Shown piece by piece: positions 22,414 to 31,384 of a stretch of 40,560 nucleotides of DNA; the first letter of the stretch is position 1; the number at the start of each line of letters is the position of its first letter. This DNA comes from Myxococcota bacterium (GTDB lineage: Bacteria > Myxococcota_A > UBA796 > JAJRTE01). The DNA lies in NCBI GenBank assembly GCA_024278455.1, contig JAJRTE010000077.1, forward strand, positions 1-40,560, given 5' to 3'. The position numbers and the translations under genes are program-made. A model generated the notes under the pieces. The model had not been told where the DNA came from. It did no database searches and worked only from the letters and a program-made list of their open reading frames with translations.

Positions 22414-23543
22414 GTCCGATCCGGCTGTACGCCGTGACTCGCAAGGAATTCCGGCAGCTCGTGCGCGACTGGCGGACGCTGTTCATTCTGGCTGTCCTGC
22501 CGGCGATCCTGCTGCTGATTTTCGGCTATGCCTTGAGCTACGACATCAAGAACGTCCCGCTGGCGATCCTGGACCACGACCGGTCTCCCACGAGTCGGGC
22601 TTTGGTCCAGTCGATGCTGGGAGCGGAATCGTTCGCCCTGGCGGGGTACATCGGGAAGGATGCCGACATCGCGTCGTGGCTGGACGAGGGGAGGGCCGAC
22701 GTGGTGCTCGTGATTCCCAAGGGGTTCGGCGCGGACGTCGCCCGGGGGGTGACGCCCCAGGTGCAAGCCCTCCTCGACGGCTCCAACGCCATGAAGGCCA
22801 CCACTGCGCTTTCCTATCTTCAGGCCCACATCACCGAGTTCGGCACCAACATCATGCTGGACATCGCCCAGCGCATGGGCGTGCCGCTCTCTGGAACGCC
22901 GGTATCGACCGAGCCGAGAATCTGGTACAACCCGGAACTCCGCTCCTCGATGTTCCTGGTGCCCGGTCTGATGGTCTTCGTGCTCATGGTGTCCGCGACG
23001 ACCTCGACCGCGCTCGCGGTGGTCAAGGAGAAGGAGCGGAACACGATCGAGCAGATCCTGGTATCGCCGGTCAACGCGACCGAACTGATCCTGGGGAAGA
23101 CGTTGCCCTACCTCATCGTGGCCATGTGTGCCGCCGGGTTGCTGGTCTCCACCGGGTGGATCCTGTTCGGGGTCGCGGTCCGGGGCAGCCTGGTGCTCCT
23201 GGCCCTGGTATCGTTGCTGTTTTGCCTCGACGCGCTTGGCCAGGGCATGTTGATATCGTCGGCCACGGACAGTCAGCAGGTGGCCTTCTTCGCCTCGGTG
23301 TTGACAACCATGCTTCCCACGTTTCTTCTGTCCGGATTCGTGTTTCCCCTGGAGGGGACGCCGGTGGCCATTCAGCTCATCAGCCACCTGGTGCCGTCCC
23401 GGTACTTCATCGCGTTGGTGCGGGGTGTCATTCTCCGGGATGCCAGCTTGCTGGACCTGTGGAGGCCGCTCATCCTGTTGACCGTGTTCGCAACGTCCAT
23501 CCTGGGACTGGCTTCGGTCCGGGTGGCTCGAACACGCATCTAG
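22410..23543 (+). CDS. ABC-2 type permease (YbhS/YbhR-like), first
   Basis: This 377-residue inner membrane protein has a typical ABC-2 layout. A basic N-terminus (TRKEFRQLVRDWRT) precedes a first span (LFILAVLPAILLLIFGYAL). A large extracytoplasmic domain of about 130 residues follows (PLAILDHDRSPTSR...IWYNPELRSS), then five more spans from about 180. The cytoplasmic coupling segment AVVKEKERNTIEQILVSPV lies between spans. It starts in an ATGA overlap with the TolC-like gene. With its paralogue it should form a heterodimeric channel. Confidence 0.92.
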   Translation: MSPIRLYAVTRKEFRQLVRDWRTLFILAVLPAILLLIFGYALSYDIKNVPLAILDHDRSPTSRALVQSMLGAESFALAGYIGKDADIASWLDEGRADVVLVIPKGFGADVARGVTPQVQALLDGSNAMKATTALSYLQAHITEFGTNIMLDIAQRMGVPLSGTPVSTEPRIWYNPELRSSMFLVPGLMVFVLMVSATTSTALAVVKEKERNTIEQILVSPVNATELILGKTLPYLIVAMCAAGLLVSTGWILFGVAVRGSLVLLALVSLLFCLDALGQGMLISSATDSQQVAFFASVLTTMLPTFLLSGFVFPLEGTPVAIQLISHLVPSRYFIALVRGVILRDASLLDLWRPLILLTVFATSILGLASVRVARTRI

Positions 23544-23635
23544 CTTCGAGGACTCGGCCGCGCCCGGTTGGTGTCCGGAACGAACGCTTCGCGCCGGTGG
23601 CGAGGTGAGGGCGAGGCGACGTGGAGGGTCGAACC

Positions 23636-24772
23636 GTGCTCAAGCACCTTGTGCTGCTCAAGCACTTGATCATGAAGGAGTTCCACCAGATCGGGCGGGA
23701 CCGCAGGATGAAGGCCATCATCTTCGTCGGCCCCCTGTTCCAGCTCGTGATCTTCGGCTACGCGGCCAACCTGGACGTGGTGGAGGTCGCCATGGTCGTC
23801 TGTGACCAGGACCAGACCCCTGAAAGCCGGGAACTCATCGAACGTTTCCAGGGCAGCCCCCTGTTCCAACCCATCTCCTTCGTGCAGACCACACGCGACA
23901 TCGACCCGTTGATGACTCGAGGCGATGTGGGCATCGGCGTCGTGATTCCGCCAGGATTCGGATACGACATTCGCAAGGGGGAGCCCGCCAAGGTTCAGGT
24001 ATTCATCGAAGGCACGAACAGCATCAAGGCGTCCCAGGGGATGAACGGATCGACCCTCATCACTGCCAACTATGGCCTCGAGAACCTGGAGGCGCGCCTA
24101 TCTGCCGCGGGCTACCGGTTGCCTGGCCTGCCCGAACTGGTGCCTCGAGTCTGGTACAATCCGGACCTGAAGAGCCGCAACTACATGGTGCCGGCAATCC
24201 TCGGTCTCGTGCTCATGCTCATGACCATGATGCTGACTTCCATGGCGACCGTGCGCGAGAAGGAAGCCGGCACGATGGAGCAGCTCATCGTGACCCCACT
24301 CCGCCCGGTCCACCTGATCCTGGGCAAGCTGCTCCCCTTCGTCATGATCGGGTTCGTCCAGGTGTCCATCGTCGTCGCCGTGGCAGTGTTCTGGTTCCAC
24401 GTGCCGTTCCGGGGCAGTATCGGCGTGCTCTACTTCGTCTCCCTCCCCTTCCTCATGAACACGCTCGGGATCGGACTGCTGATTTCCACACTGTCGTCTA
24501 CCCAGCAGCAGGCCATGATGATGTCCATGTTCATGTTCATGATGCCCATGATCTACTTCTCGGGGTTCGTCTTCCCCATCGAGAGCATGCCCGGTTGGGT
24601 CCAGCCGGTCTGCTACCTGATTCCGTTGAAGTATTTCTTGAGTATCGTTCGGGGCATATTCCTTCGCGGCGTGGGCCTCGAGGTCCTCTGGCCGGACGCC
24701 CTGTCCCTGGCCTTCCTCGGGCTGACCGCGCTCTCCCTGGCCGTTTTCCGGTTCCGCAAAACCATCGACTGA
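23636..24772 (+). CDS. ABC-2 type permease (YbhS/YbhR-like), second
   Basis: A paralogue of the preceding gene, 378 residues, with the same layout. It has an initial span (IIFVGPLFQLVIFGYAANL), an extracytoplasmic domain with VWYNPDLKSRNY, coupling segment TVREKEAGTMEQLIVTP and five C-terminal spans, one rich in Met (AMMMSMFMFMMPMIYF). GTG 23636 is preferred because GGAGGG lies 7 bases upstream; GTG 23621 would add five residues and has a poorer site. A 92-base gap separates it from the first permease, the largest in the operon, but no terminator is visible there. Confidence 0.9.
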   Translation: MLKHLVLLKHLIMKEFHQIGRDRRMKAIIFVGPLFQLVIFGYAANLDVVEVAMVVCDQDQTPESRELIERFQGSPLFQPISFVQTTRDIDPLMTRGDVGIGVVIPPGFGYDIRKGEPAKVQVFIEGTNSIKASQGMNGSTLITANYGLENLEARLSAAGYRLPGLPELVPRVWYNPDLKSRNYMVPAILGLVLMLMTMMLTSMATVREKEAGTMEQLIVTPLRPVHLILGKLLPFVMIGFVQVSIVVAVAVFWFHVPFRGSIGVLYFVSLPFLMNTLGIGLLISTLSSTQQQAMMMSMFMFMMPMIYFSGFVFPIESMPGWVQPVCYLIPLKYFLSIVRGIFLRGVGLEVLWPDALSLAFLGLTALSLAVFRFRKTID

Positions 24773-24843
24773 TCGGGCAACCGCGGGCGGCACAACCGGG
24801 CCGCACCGCCAACGACTGCTCGAGATAGTTCCCGGAGACCATC

Positions 24844-25629
24844 ATGAAAGAGCTGAGAAACAAGCACGCCTTCATCATCGACATGGACGGTGTGGTCTAC
24901 CACGGGGATACCCTCCTGCCCGGCGCCGCCGAGTTCGTCTCGTGGCTCGAGGCCAACGGCAAGAAGTTCCTGTTCTTGACCAACGCGAGCGACAAGGCGC
25001 CCAGGGAACTCCGGCAGAAGCTCTCACGGCTGGGTATCGAGGTGCCCAAGGAGAACTTCTATACCAGCGCCCTGGCCACGGCGTCGTTCCTGCGGAGCCA
25101 GTGCCCCGGCGGGACTGCCTTCGTCATCGGCGAGGCCGGCCTGATCAATGCCCTGTACCAGGCCGGGTTCACCATGAGCGACGTGCGGCCGGACTACGTC
25201 GTCGTGGGCGATACCCGTTCCTACTCTTATGAACGCCTGGAGAAGGCCGTCCATCTCGTTCTCGAGGGAGCACGGCTCATCGGTACCAGTTGCGACATCT
25301 CGGATCCCACCGAGAACGGCGTGGTCCCGTCCACGGGCGCGCTCATCTCGCCCATCGAGCTGACAGCAGGGCGAAAAGCCTACTTCGTCGGCAAGCCCAA
25401 CCCCCTGATGATGCGCCATGCCATCAAGCGGCTGGGGTGCAGCAGGGAGCAGACGGTCATCATCGGCGACCGCATGGACACCGATATCGTGGCCGGGATC
25501 GAGACCGAGATCGAGACCGTCCTGGTGTTGAGCGGGGTCACCGCGCGGGAAGACCTGGCTCGATTCGCCTATGCGCCTCGACACGTCGCCGGGAATCTCG
25601 CCGAAGTCATGGCCGCCATGACCTCGTGA
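24844..25629 (+). CDS. HAD-superfamily hydrolase, NagD type (subclass IIA)
   Basis: This 261-residue phosphatase shows the HAD motifs: DMDGVVY with the nucleophile and acid at D13/D15, LTNAS as motif II, the Lys of VGKPNP near residue 182 as motif III and IGDRMDTDI as motif IV. The C2a cap is in the middle (TGALISPIELTAGRKA). NagD-type enzymes dephosphorylate small metabolites such as nucleotides or sugar phosphates, so this is cytoplasmic housekeeping or detoxification. ATG 24844 has GGAG 9 bases upstream. Its 3' end overlaps the convergent xylanase gene by 23 bases. Confidence 0.9.
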   Translation: MKELRNKHAFIIDMDGVVYHGDTLLPGAAEFVSWLEANGKKFLFLTNASDKAPRELRQKLSRLGIEVPKENFYTSALATASFLRSQCPGGTAFVIGEAGLINALYQAGFTMSDVRPDYVVVGDTRSYSYERLEKAVHLVLEGARLIGTSCDISDPTENGVVPSTGALISPIELTAGRKAYFVGKPNPLMMRHAIKRLGCSREQTVIIGDRMDTDIVAGIETEIETVLVLSGVTAREDLARFAYAPRHVAGNLAEVMAAMTS

Positions 25630-26719
25630 TAGTGGCTGCCGGCGATGTGTCGCCGGGCTGGAGGCCGGCCGCGAACCCGAAGAACGCTGGCTTGGCCTGG
25701 TAGGCCTCGTCGAACAGGAGCGGCCAGTCCATTCTACCGGCCTCGAGACGCATCCAGGAATCGGCATCCGACACCCCCCACACGGTGATTCCCGCCTGCA
25801 CCTCGTCGGGCAAGCCGGCGTAGAACGCTACGATTTCCCGGTAACGCTCCCGCTGTGCCTCGAGGAGCGCGGAGGACAGGTCGATATCCTCCCCGCCCGG
25901 GTTAAGTGCGACGTCCAGCTCGGAGAAACGGACCAGAAGACCGCGCCCGGCAATGGCCCCTGCCGCATGCGCCACCTCCTCGATGGTGGGGTGCTCGAGG
26001 TCGACATGCATCTGCAGACCTATCCCGTGGATGGGCACTGGAGGTTCGCGGGAACGCAGGTCGTCCACCATCTCGAGTACCGCGGCGAGCTTCTGTGGGC
26101 TCGAAGCAAGCCCGAAGTCGTTGTAGAACAGCTTCGCGCCGGGATCGGCCGCGCCCGCCCACTGGAAACACGCCGCGACGTAGTCCTCGCCAAGGTGCTC
26201 TGCCCAGATGGTATGGCGAAGAGTGCCGTCGTCCTCGAACGCCTCGTTCACCACGTCCCACTGGTCGAAGGCGTCCGCGTACCGGGTCACGATGGTCGTG
26301 ATGTGCTCCTCGAGCATGGCCGACCAGGCGGAGGCGTCTCCCTGGAAGGTGGCCACCCAGCCGGGGAGGTCTTCGTGCCAGACGAGTACGTGGCCGTGCA
26401 GCCGTTGGCCGGTCTCGCGGGCGAACTCGACCAGCCCGTCGGCGTACACCCAGTTGTAGGCATCCCTCTCGGGATGGATGGCAGCCATCTTCATGGCCGA
26501 TTCCGGGGTCAGGCTGTCGAAATGGTGACGGACCAGCGCCTCGTAGGTGGGGTCTTCCCAGACCCGGCTCACGCTGACCGCCACACCGACCGGGAAAGTC
26601 GCTGCATCGCGGAGCGGGGCTTCCGAGATCCCGGCGGTCTCCCGGCAAGCAAGAAGGCCAATCGACGGCAGGGAGGCCGCGAGCTGCAGCAGCAGGCACA
26701 AACGGTTCGGCGCGAGCAT
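25607..26719 (-). CDS. Endo-1,4-beta-xylanase lipoprotein (glycoside hydrolase family 10)
   Basis: This 370-residue protein starts at ATG 26719 (GAGGG upstream) with a lipoprotein signal ending GLLAC (Cys25). The GH10 TIM barrel follows: FDSLTPESAMKM, HGHVLVWHEDLPGW, WDVVNEAF with acid/base Glu159, GLQMHVD, and RFSELDV with nucleophile Glu267, then WGVSDADSWM. Both catalytic acids are present, so xylan or a related beta-1,4-glycan is the likely substrate. Lipid anchoring puts it on the envelope, where oligosaccharides could be captured. It has no carbohydrate-binding module. A longer frame from 26863 would bury the signal peptide. It is divergent from the membrane protein gene at 26939, with a 219-base shared upstream region. 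Confidence 0.93.
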   Translation of the reverse strand: MLAPNRLCLLLQLAASLPSIGLLACRETAGISEAPLRDAATFPVGVAVSVSRVWEDPTYEALVRHHFDSLTPESAMKMAAIHPERDAYNWVYADGLVEFARETGQRLHGHVLVWHEDLPGWVATFQGDASAWSAMLEEHITTIVTRYADAFDQWDVVNEAFEDDGTLRHTIWAEHLGEDYVAACFQWAGAADPGAKLFYNDFGLASSPQKLAAVLEMVDDLRSREPPVPIHGIGLQMHVDLEHPTIEEVAHAAGAIAGRGLLVRFSELDVALNPGGEDIDLSSALLEAQRERYREIVAFYAGLPDEVQAGITVWGVSDADSWMRLEAGRMDWPLLFDEAYQAKPAFFGFAAGLQPGDTSPAATITRSWRP

Positions 26720-26938
26720 GGCGGAGCCCTCGGACGTTGGTGCGATGGGCCGGCAACAGGTGCCGTCAATGGGGTGCACCCGGAGGTTCACGTAGCAGGA
26801 TACCGCCCCGGCCGCGTCGAGGCAAACGATTCCCGGAGAAAGTTGGCACTGTCCGGTATGCACGCGGCCAGAAGGGATGCTATCTTCACGGGGACATGGG
26901 ACAGGGTTCGTTGGGTGGTCGAGGGGGTCCCGCGCGTC

Positions 26939-28735
26939 ATGAATCTCCGGGCATTCCTCTATGTGTTTCCGCTGGCGCTTGCCGGAAGTGCCGTCGCCGA
27001 TGCCGTTGCGCGTCGGCGAGAGGGGTGTCGCGAGGATGATCGAGGCGTGCCTCGTTGGCTGGACGCGGCGGTGGTCGTGCTACTCGCAGTCGTCGGCTGT
27101 GCCTATGTGAACAGACTGCACAATCTCGGAAACCCGTTGTGGCTTCCCGTGGGGCAGGATTGGCAGGAGTTCTTGAGCCTGGCCATGGAGATCAGGGCCC
27201 CAGGCTCTGCCGCACCGGTGGCCAACCGCTACCCGTTCTATCCCTGGCTCGGGGTCATGCTGGCCGAACTGCAAGGCATCCCGGTCTACAGAGGGTGCAT
27301 GCAGGTGTCAATTGTTGCCGCGGGGCTCATTCCGGCCGGGCTCTACCTGCTGGGCCGGGAGGTGGCGCCGTTTCCAGTGGCGCTTGCCGGGGCGCTGCTG
27401 GGCGTCCATGGCAGAACCTTGCTCGAGATGTTGGGGCCGCCGACGGACTATGTCTTCTACGCCATGTTGGAGGTGTTCTGCCTGGCCACGGGCGTGCTGG
27501 CGCTCCGCCGCGGTGGCTGGTACCGGTTCCTGGCTTTCGGTACCGCGCTCGCCTTGCTCATGGCCACGGCCGCAAAGGCGCTGGTCGTGCTGAGCGTGGC
27601 GGTCCCTTTCGCTGTGCTGGCTCTTGCCTGGCGGGTCCGGGAGCGACCGCGAGCGGGTCTGCAAGAAGTGGTCGCATTTTTCCTTCCTCTCGCGATGGTG
27701 TGGATGGTCTACGGCCGTCTCGAGTGGCCGTTGCTTCCCCTGGAGCGCGTGGTACTGACTTCCCAGGAATCGGTGGCGGATGAACGGGGATATCGAGTCG
27801 AGCTTCCGGAGGACCTGGGATGGGTGAAGGGGGACCCGAAGCGACATGGCTACTGGCGGGTCGGAGACAGCAACGCTCTCGTCCACCTCCCCGACACCTA
27901 CCGCTTCTTGCTGCGCGGCGCCAAGGGGAACGCGCCATTCGCGGAGCGCTACACTTCGGTAGTCAAAGGACTGCACGGCGAGTTGCCCATTCCGGACCCG
28001 GTGTTCATGCTCCTGGCCGTGCCCGCCTGCATGGCAGCAGGGTTCCGAAGAGGGGGGAAGAGAGGAGAGGGCGCGGTTCCTGGCCTGGTACCCGCCGGGT
28101 TCCTGCTGGCGATGGTGGCCGCCGAATTCGCCGGGCTCACGGGCAACCTGTACGTGCCCCGCTATGCTCTCGACTTCCTGGTGCTGATCCCCGCGCTGAT
28201 GGCGTTCGGTGCCGCGGCCCTGTTGTTGCCGCACCGAAGGAAGGGGGCGCATGGGATGGCGCGGAACTGGTGGGCGCCGGCACTCGTCATCCTGGCCTGG
28301 GCAGCCGCCGGCGACGGTCCCCTCGGACGAGAGGACGCCGAAAAGCGGCTCCGGGCCATGGCGCTCGAGCGGTCATCCAGCAGGTACATGGATGTGGTCA
28401 GGCTCGACCGGATTTCCGGCACCGCCGCCGTGGTCGACCTGGCCCGGACCCACTTCCTGAGCGACCTGCTGCCGGGCCTGTTCGTCTACCACTCGGCGCC
28501 GGAAGCGACCCAACACCGGGTCAAGGTGGCGGCCGTCAACCTGGAGCGACGGTTCCTGGTGCAGCCGTGCCAGTTCGCCCAGGTCTCCGTGGTGCCACGA
28601 TGGACGGCGTTGGAGCCAGCCCGTCTCAAGCGCTTCGGGGCGTGCGTGGATGAGGACATGCGCCCGGACCAGCCGCTGGAACTGGTTCGGCTTCGTCCCG
28701 ATGGGGCGCGGCCTCGAGCGCCTCTCTTACCATGA
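26939..28735 (+). CDS. Polytopic membrane protein, possible GT-C type glycosyltransferase
   Basis: This 598-residue protein has an N-terminal span (FLYVFPLALAGSAVAD), then about ten hydrophobic segments up to residue about 460. A soluble C-terminal part of about 140 residues follows. The layout, with acidic residues in the first large loop (GQDWQEF) and a following AANRYPFYPWLG-like segment (here VANRYPFYPWLG), resembles GT-C/PMT-type transferases that use lipid-linked sugars. No diagnostic motif is certain. ATG 26939 has GAGGGGG about 11 bases upstream. The last 110 bases overlap the 3' end of the convergent sensor kinase gene, an unusually long overlap. Confidence 0.6.
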   Translation: MNLRAFLYVFPLALAGSAVADAVARRREGCREDDRGVPRWLDAAVVVLLAVVGCAYVNRLHNLGNPLWLPVGQDWQEFLSLAMEIRAPGSAAPVANRYPFYPWLGVMLAELQGIPVYRGCMQVSIVAAGLIPAGLYLLGREVAPFPVALAGALLGVHGRTLLEMLGPPTDYVFYAMLEVFCLATGVLALRRGGWYRFLAFGTALALLMATAAKALVVLSVAVPFAVLALAWRVRERPRAGLQEVVAFFLPLAMVWMVYGRLEWPLLPLERVVLTSQESVADERGYRVELPEDLGWVKGDPKRHGYWRVGDSNALVHLPDTYRFLLRGAKGNAPFAERYTSVVKGLHGELPIPDPVFMLLAVPACMAAGFRRGGKRGEGAVPGLVPAGFLLAMVAAEFAGLTGNLYVPRYALDFLVLIPALMAFGAAALLLPHRRKGAHGMARNWWAPALVILAWAAAGDGPLGREDAEKRLRAMALERSSSRYMDVVRLDRISGTAAVVDLARTHFLSDLLPGLFVYHSAPEATQHRVKVAAVNLERRFLVQPCQFAQVSVVPRWTALEPARLKRFGACVDEDMRPDQPLELVRLRPDGARPRAPLLP

Positions 28736-31073
28736 GGGCCAGCTCGTTCGTGTTGAACGGCTTCTGGATGAAGTGGCAGCTTGCGTCGAGGACCCCCTTG
28801 TTCGCGATGGCGTTCGCCGTGTAGCCCGAGGCGTAGAGCACGCGGATGTCCGGGCAATGCTCGGCGACGCGCCGAGCCAGTTCCTTGCCACTCATTTGTG
28901 GCAACACCACGTCCGTCAGCAGGAGGTGGATGTCGCCGGCGTTCTCCGCCGCCCGCTCCAGGGCCTCGTCCGGCCGGTCCGCGGCGATGACCGTGTAGCC
29001 CAATTGCCGGAGCATGGCCGAGATCATGGCGAGCACCCCTGGCTCGTCCTCGACGAGGAGCACCGTCTCCCCGTTGCCTCGAGGCCGCTTCCCGCACGTG
29101 GAGGGGGCGGCTTCGGTCTCGCCGTGGTGTCGAGGGAGGTAGACCTTGAAGGTCGTTCCCTCGCCGGGTTCGCTATACACGTTCACGAACCCGTTGTTCT
29201 GCTTGACGATACCGTACACGGTGGCCAGGCCCATTCCGGTGCCCTGGCCAACCTCTTTCGTCGTGAAGAATGGCTCGAACACCCGGTCCAGGTGGCCCTC
29301 GATGATACCGCAACCGTCGTCGGTCACGGCCAGCACAGCGTAGTCTCCAGGAACGAACCCGGCGTGGCTGCGGCAATAGGCCTCGTCCAATACCGCGTTG
29401 AGTGTCTCGATGAGCACGGTTCCACTGTCGGCAATCGCATCCCGGGCGTTGACGCAGAGGTTGACGAGGACCTGGTCCACCTGGCCGGGATCCATGAGCA
29501 CCGGCCAGAGGTCCTGCGCGGGCTGCCAGACGAGATCGATGTGCTCACCGATCAGCCGCCGGAGCATCTGGAGCATCCCCTCGATGGTACGGTTGGGGTC
29601 GAGCACCTTGGGGGCGATGAGCTGCTTGCGGGCGAAGCCCAGGAGCTGGCGGGTGAGGTCTGCCGAACGGTTGGCCGCTCTGAGGATCTCCTCCAGGTCC
29701 TCCCTTCGTGGGTCATCCAGCGGCGTGTCCACCAGGAGCAGGTCCGCGTGGCCAATGATGACCGCAAGCATGTTGTTGAAATCGTGGGCGATCCCCCCGG
29801 CGAGCCGGCCCACGGATTCCATCTTGCGCGCATGCAGGAGCTGGGCCTGAAGGTTCTCTCGCTCCGCCTCCGCATGCTTTTGCTCAGTGATGTCCTGCCC
29901 AACGCCGCGCACGAGGGTCAGTTGCCCCTGTTGGTCCCGCTCGGCGTACACGACGGCCTGGATCGTGCGCTCCGTGCCGTCGCGCAGCAGTGTCCGGAAC
30001 GTAATGTCCACCCGCTGCGCCGACGCGACCGCTCGAGAGATGGCGTCGCGAACCAGGCCGCGATCCTCGGGGTGGATGCGTTCCATCACCTGGCGCCGCT
30101 TCAGGCTGACCGTGTCGGTCGGGTAGCCCCACATCCGGCACATTTCCCGGGAACAGAAGACCCGCCGCGTGCCTGCATACCAGACCCAGCTCCCCACCCT
30201 GGAAATACGCTGTGCCTCCAGCAGGTGCTGCCGGCTCTCTCGCAGCTCGAGTTCGCGCTGCTTGCGACGGGTGATGTCGGTCACGATGTGGACCGCGCCT
30301 GCATAGCCGCCGTCCTCGTCGAGCAGGGGGTCGGCCACGACCTGGAGCCATCGGTCGCCGATGGCCAGTTCGACCGACTGACGGCGGAGATGGGCGCGCA
30401 CGCGCGGGATGGGGCATTCCGGGGGAGGCGCCGTCGTGCCGTGCACCACCTCCCAGCAGAACCGGCCGGTGCATACCTCGGCGTCGATACCGAAATGGGC
30501 TCGCGTCGCCGCATTGGCCCGCAGCACCCTGTGGTGCGGGTCGAGAATCCAGATGGCATCGCCGACCGCGTCGAAGGTGGCCTGCCATTCGCGTGCGATG
30601 GCGGCCAGCCTGTCGGTCATGAGCTTGTGCTCGGTGACATCGTGTGCCACGCAGTGGGTGTGGGACGGCCTTCCGTCTTCCGTCTTGACCACGACGCCGT
30701 CCACGCTGATGACGATGATTCGGCCGTCCTTGCGCAGGAACGTCAACTCGGTGGCGCTGGACGCGCCCTTCTCGAGGAGGTGGGCGAATCGAGCCGGGAA
30801 GGTGGCAGCGCTGTCCGGTGCCAGGAACGTCTCGAAGGGCTTCCCGAGAACCTCGCCGCGTTCATAGCCCGACATCGCAAGCCACGCCGGGTTGACATCG
30901 CGAATTCGGCGGTCCGGGTAGAGGGACTGGTACATGACCGGGGACCGCTCGAACATGTCCCGGAATCGCCGGTCGCCATCCTCGAGTGCGTTGTGGGTCT
31001 CCCGGCAGGAATCGTCGGCGCCTCTTTCGGACGCAGACGCACCGCGACCGTCTCCAGTGCCGGGAATCATCAT
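28626..31073 (-). CDS. Hybrid sensor histidine kinase with three PAS domains and a receiver
   Basis: This 815-residue cytoplasmic kinase has no membrane span. PAS1 is at about 38-150 (RFRDMFERSPVMYQSLYPD), PAS2 at about 160-280 and PAS3 at about 300-415 (RISRVGSWVWYAGTRRV), with PAC-like ends DVTEHK, DITRRK and DITEQK. The dimerisation/phosphoacceptor domain has His430 in AGGIAHDFNNML. The ATPase has the N-box VNLCVNARDAI, then DDGCGI, FEPFFTTK and GTGMGLATVYGIV. The receiver has phosphoacceptor Asp721 (LLLTDVVLPQMSG) and the Lys of IQKPF. It may sense redox, light or a ligand through a PAS domain; no cofactor can be assigned. A separate partner regulator is not adjacent. The final 25 or so residues lie in the overlap with the convergent gene. 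Confidence 0.92.
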   Translation of the reverse strand: MMIPGTGDGRGASASERGADDSCRETHNALEDGDRRFRDMFERSPVMYQSLYPDRRIRDVNPAWLAMSGYERGEVLGKPFETFLAPDSAATFPARFAHLLEKGASSATELTFLRKDGRIIVISVDGVVVKTEDGRPSHTHCVAHDVTEHKLMTDRLAAIAREWQATFDAVGDAIWILDPHHRVLRANAATRAHFGIDAEVCTGRFCWEVVHGTTAPPPECPIPRVRAHLRRQSVELAIGDRWLQVVADPLLDEDGGYAGAVHIVTDITRRKQRELELRESRQHLLEAQRISRVGSWVWYAGTRRVFCSREMCRMWGYPTDTVSLKRRQVMERIHPEDRGLVRDAISRAVASAQRVDITFRTLLRDGTERTIQAVVYAERDQQGQLTLVRGVGQDITEQKHAEAERENLQAQLLHARKMESVGRLAGGIAHDFNNMLAVIIGHADLLLVDTPLDDPRREDLEEILRAANRSADLTRQLLGFARKQLIAPKVLDPNRTIEGMLQMLRRLIGEHIDLVWQPAQDLWPVLMDPGQVDQVLVNLCVNARDAIADSGTVLIETLNAVLDEAYCRSHAGFVPGDYAVLAVTDDGCGIIEGHLDRVFEPFFTTKEVGQGTGMGLATVYGIVKQNNGFVNVYSEPGEGTTFKVYLPRHHGETEAAPSTCGKRPRGNGETVLLVEDEPGVLAMISAMLRQLGYTVIAADRPDEALERAAENAGDIHLLLTDVVLPQMSGKELARRVAEHCPDIRVLYASGYTANAIANKGVLDASCHFIQKPFNTNELALMVREALEAAPHRDEAEPVPAAGPGACPHPRTPRSA

Positions 31074-31155
31074 CGGCAGAGTTCCTCTCGTGCTGTCCCC
31101 GGAAGTGGCCGCCCCACATCGTCGAACCAGGACGTTTACGCAAGCTCTCCATGGA

Positions 31156-31184
31156 ATTATGCGTCAAGCAGGGCCGATTGTCCA
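31156..31184 (-). promoter_or_regulatory. Candidate sigma70 promoter of the hybrid kinase gene
   Basis: On the minus strand TGGACA (31179-31184), a 17-base spacer and CATAAT (31156-31161) lie about 83 bases before ATG 31073. Both boxes match consensus at five of six positions. The 311-base divergent gap 31074-31384 holds no other feature that I can support. Confidence 0.5.
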
Positions 31185-31384
31185 TGTTTTGGGGCCGATC
31201 GCAGCCGCCGCGCGCCACCGCCGCCCATGACGTTGGCTGTCTGACGAGAGGCGTTCTCGTCGTGCGAAAGGCTGCGAACAGGTGGCCGCAAGTCCCTCGT
31301 GGCGTGGCAACCCGCACGAACAGAACGCTTGAACATTCCTCGAGGAAACGTCAGAATGTCCCCTTGCGTGCTCGAGGGGCGTCC

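Noticed and set aside
25967-26938. Extended N-terminus for the polytopic membrane protein
   Set aside because: The upstream part is antisense to the xylanase gene, whose catalytic motifs are clear. ATG 26939 directly precedes the first membrane span.
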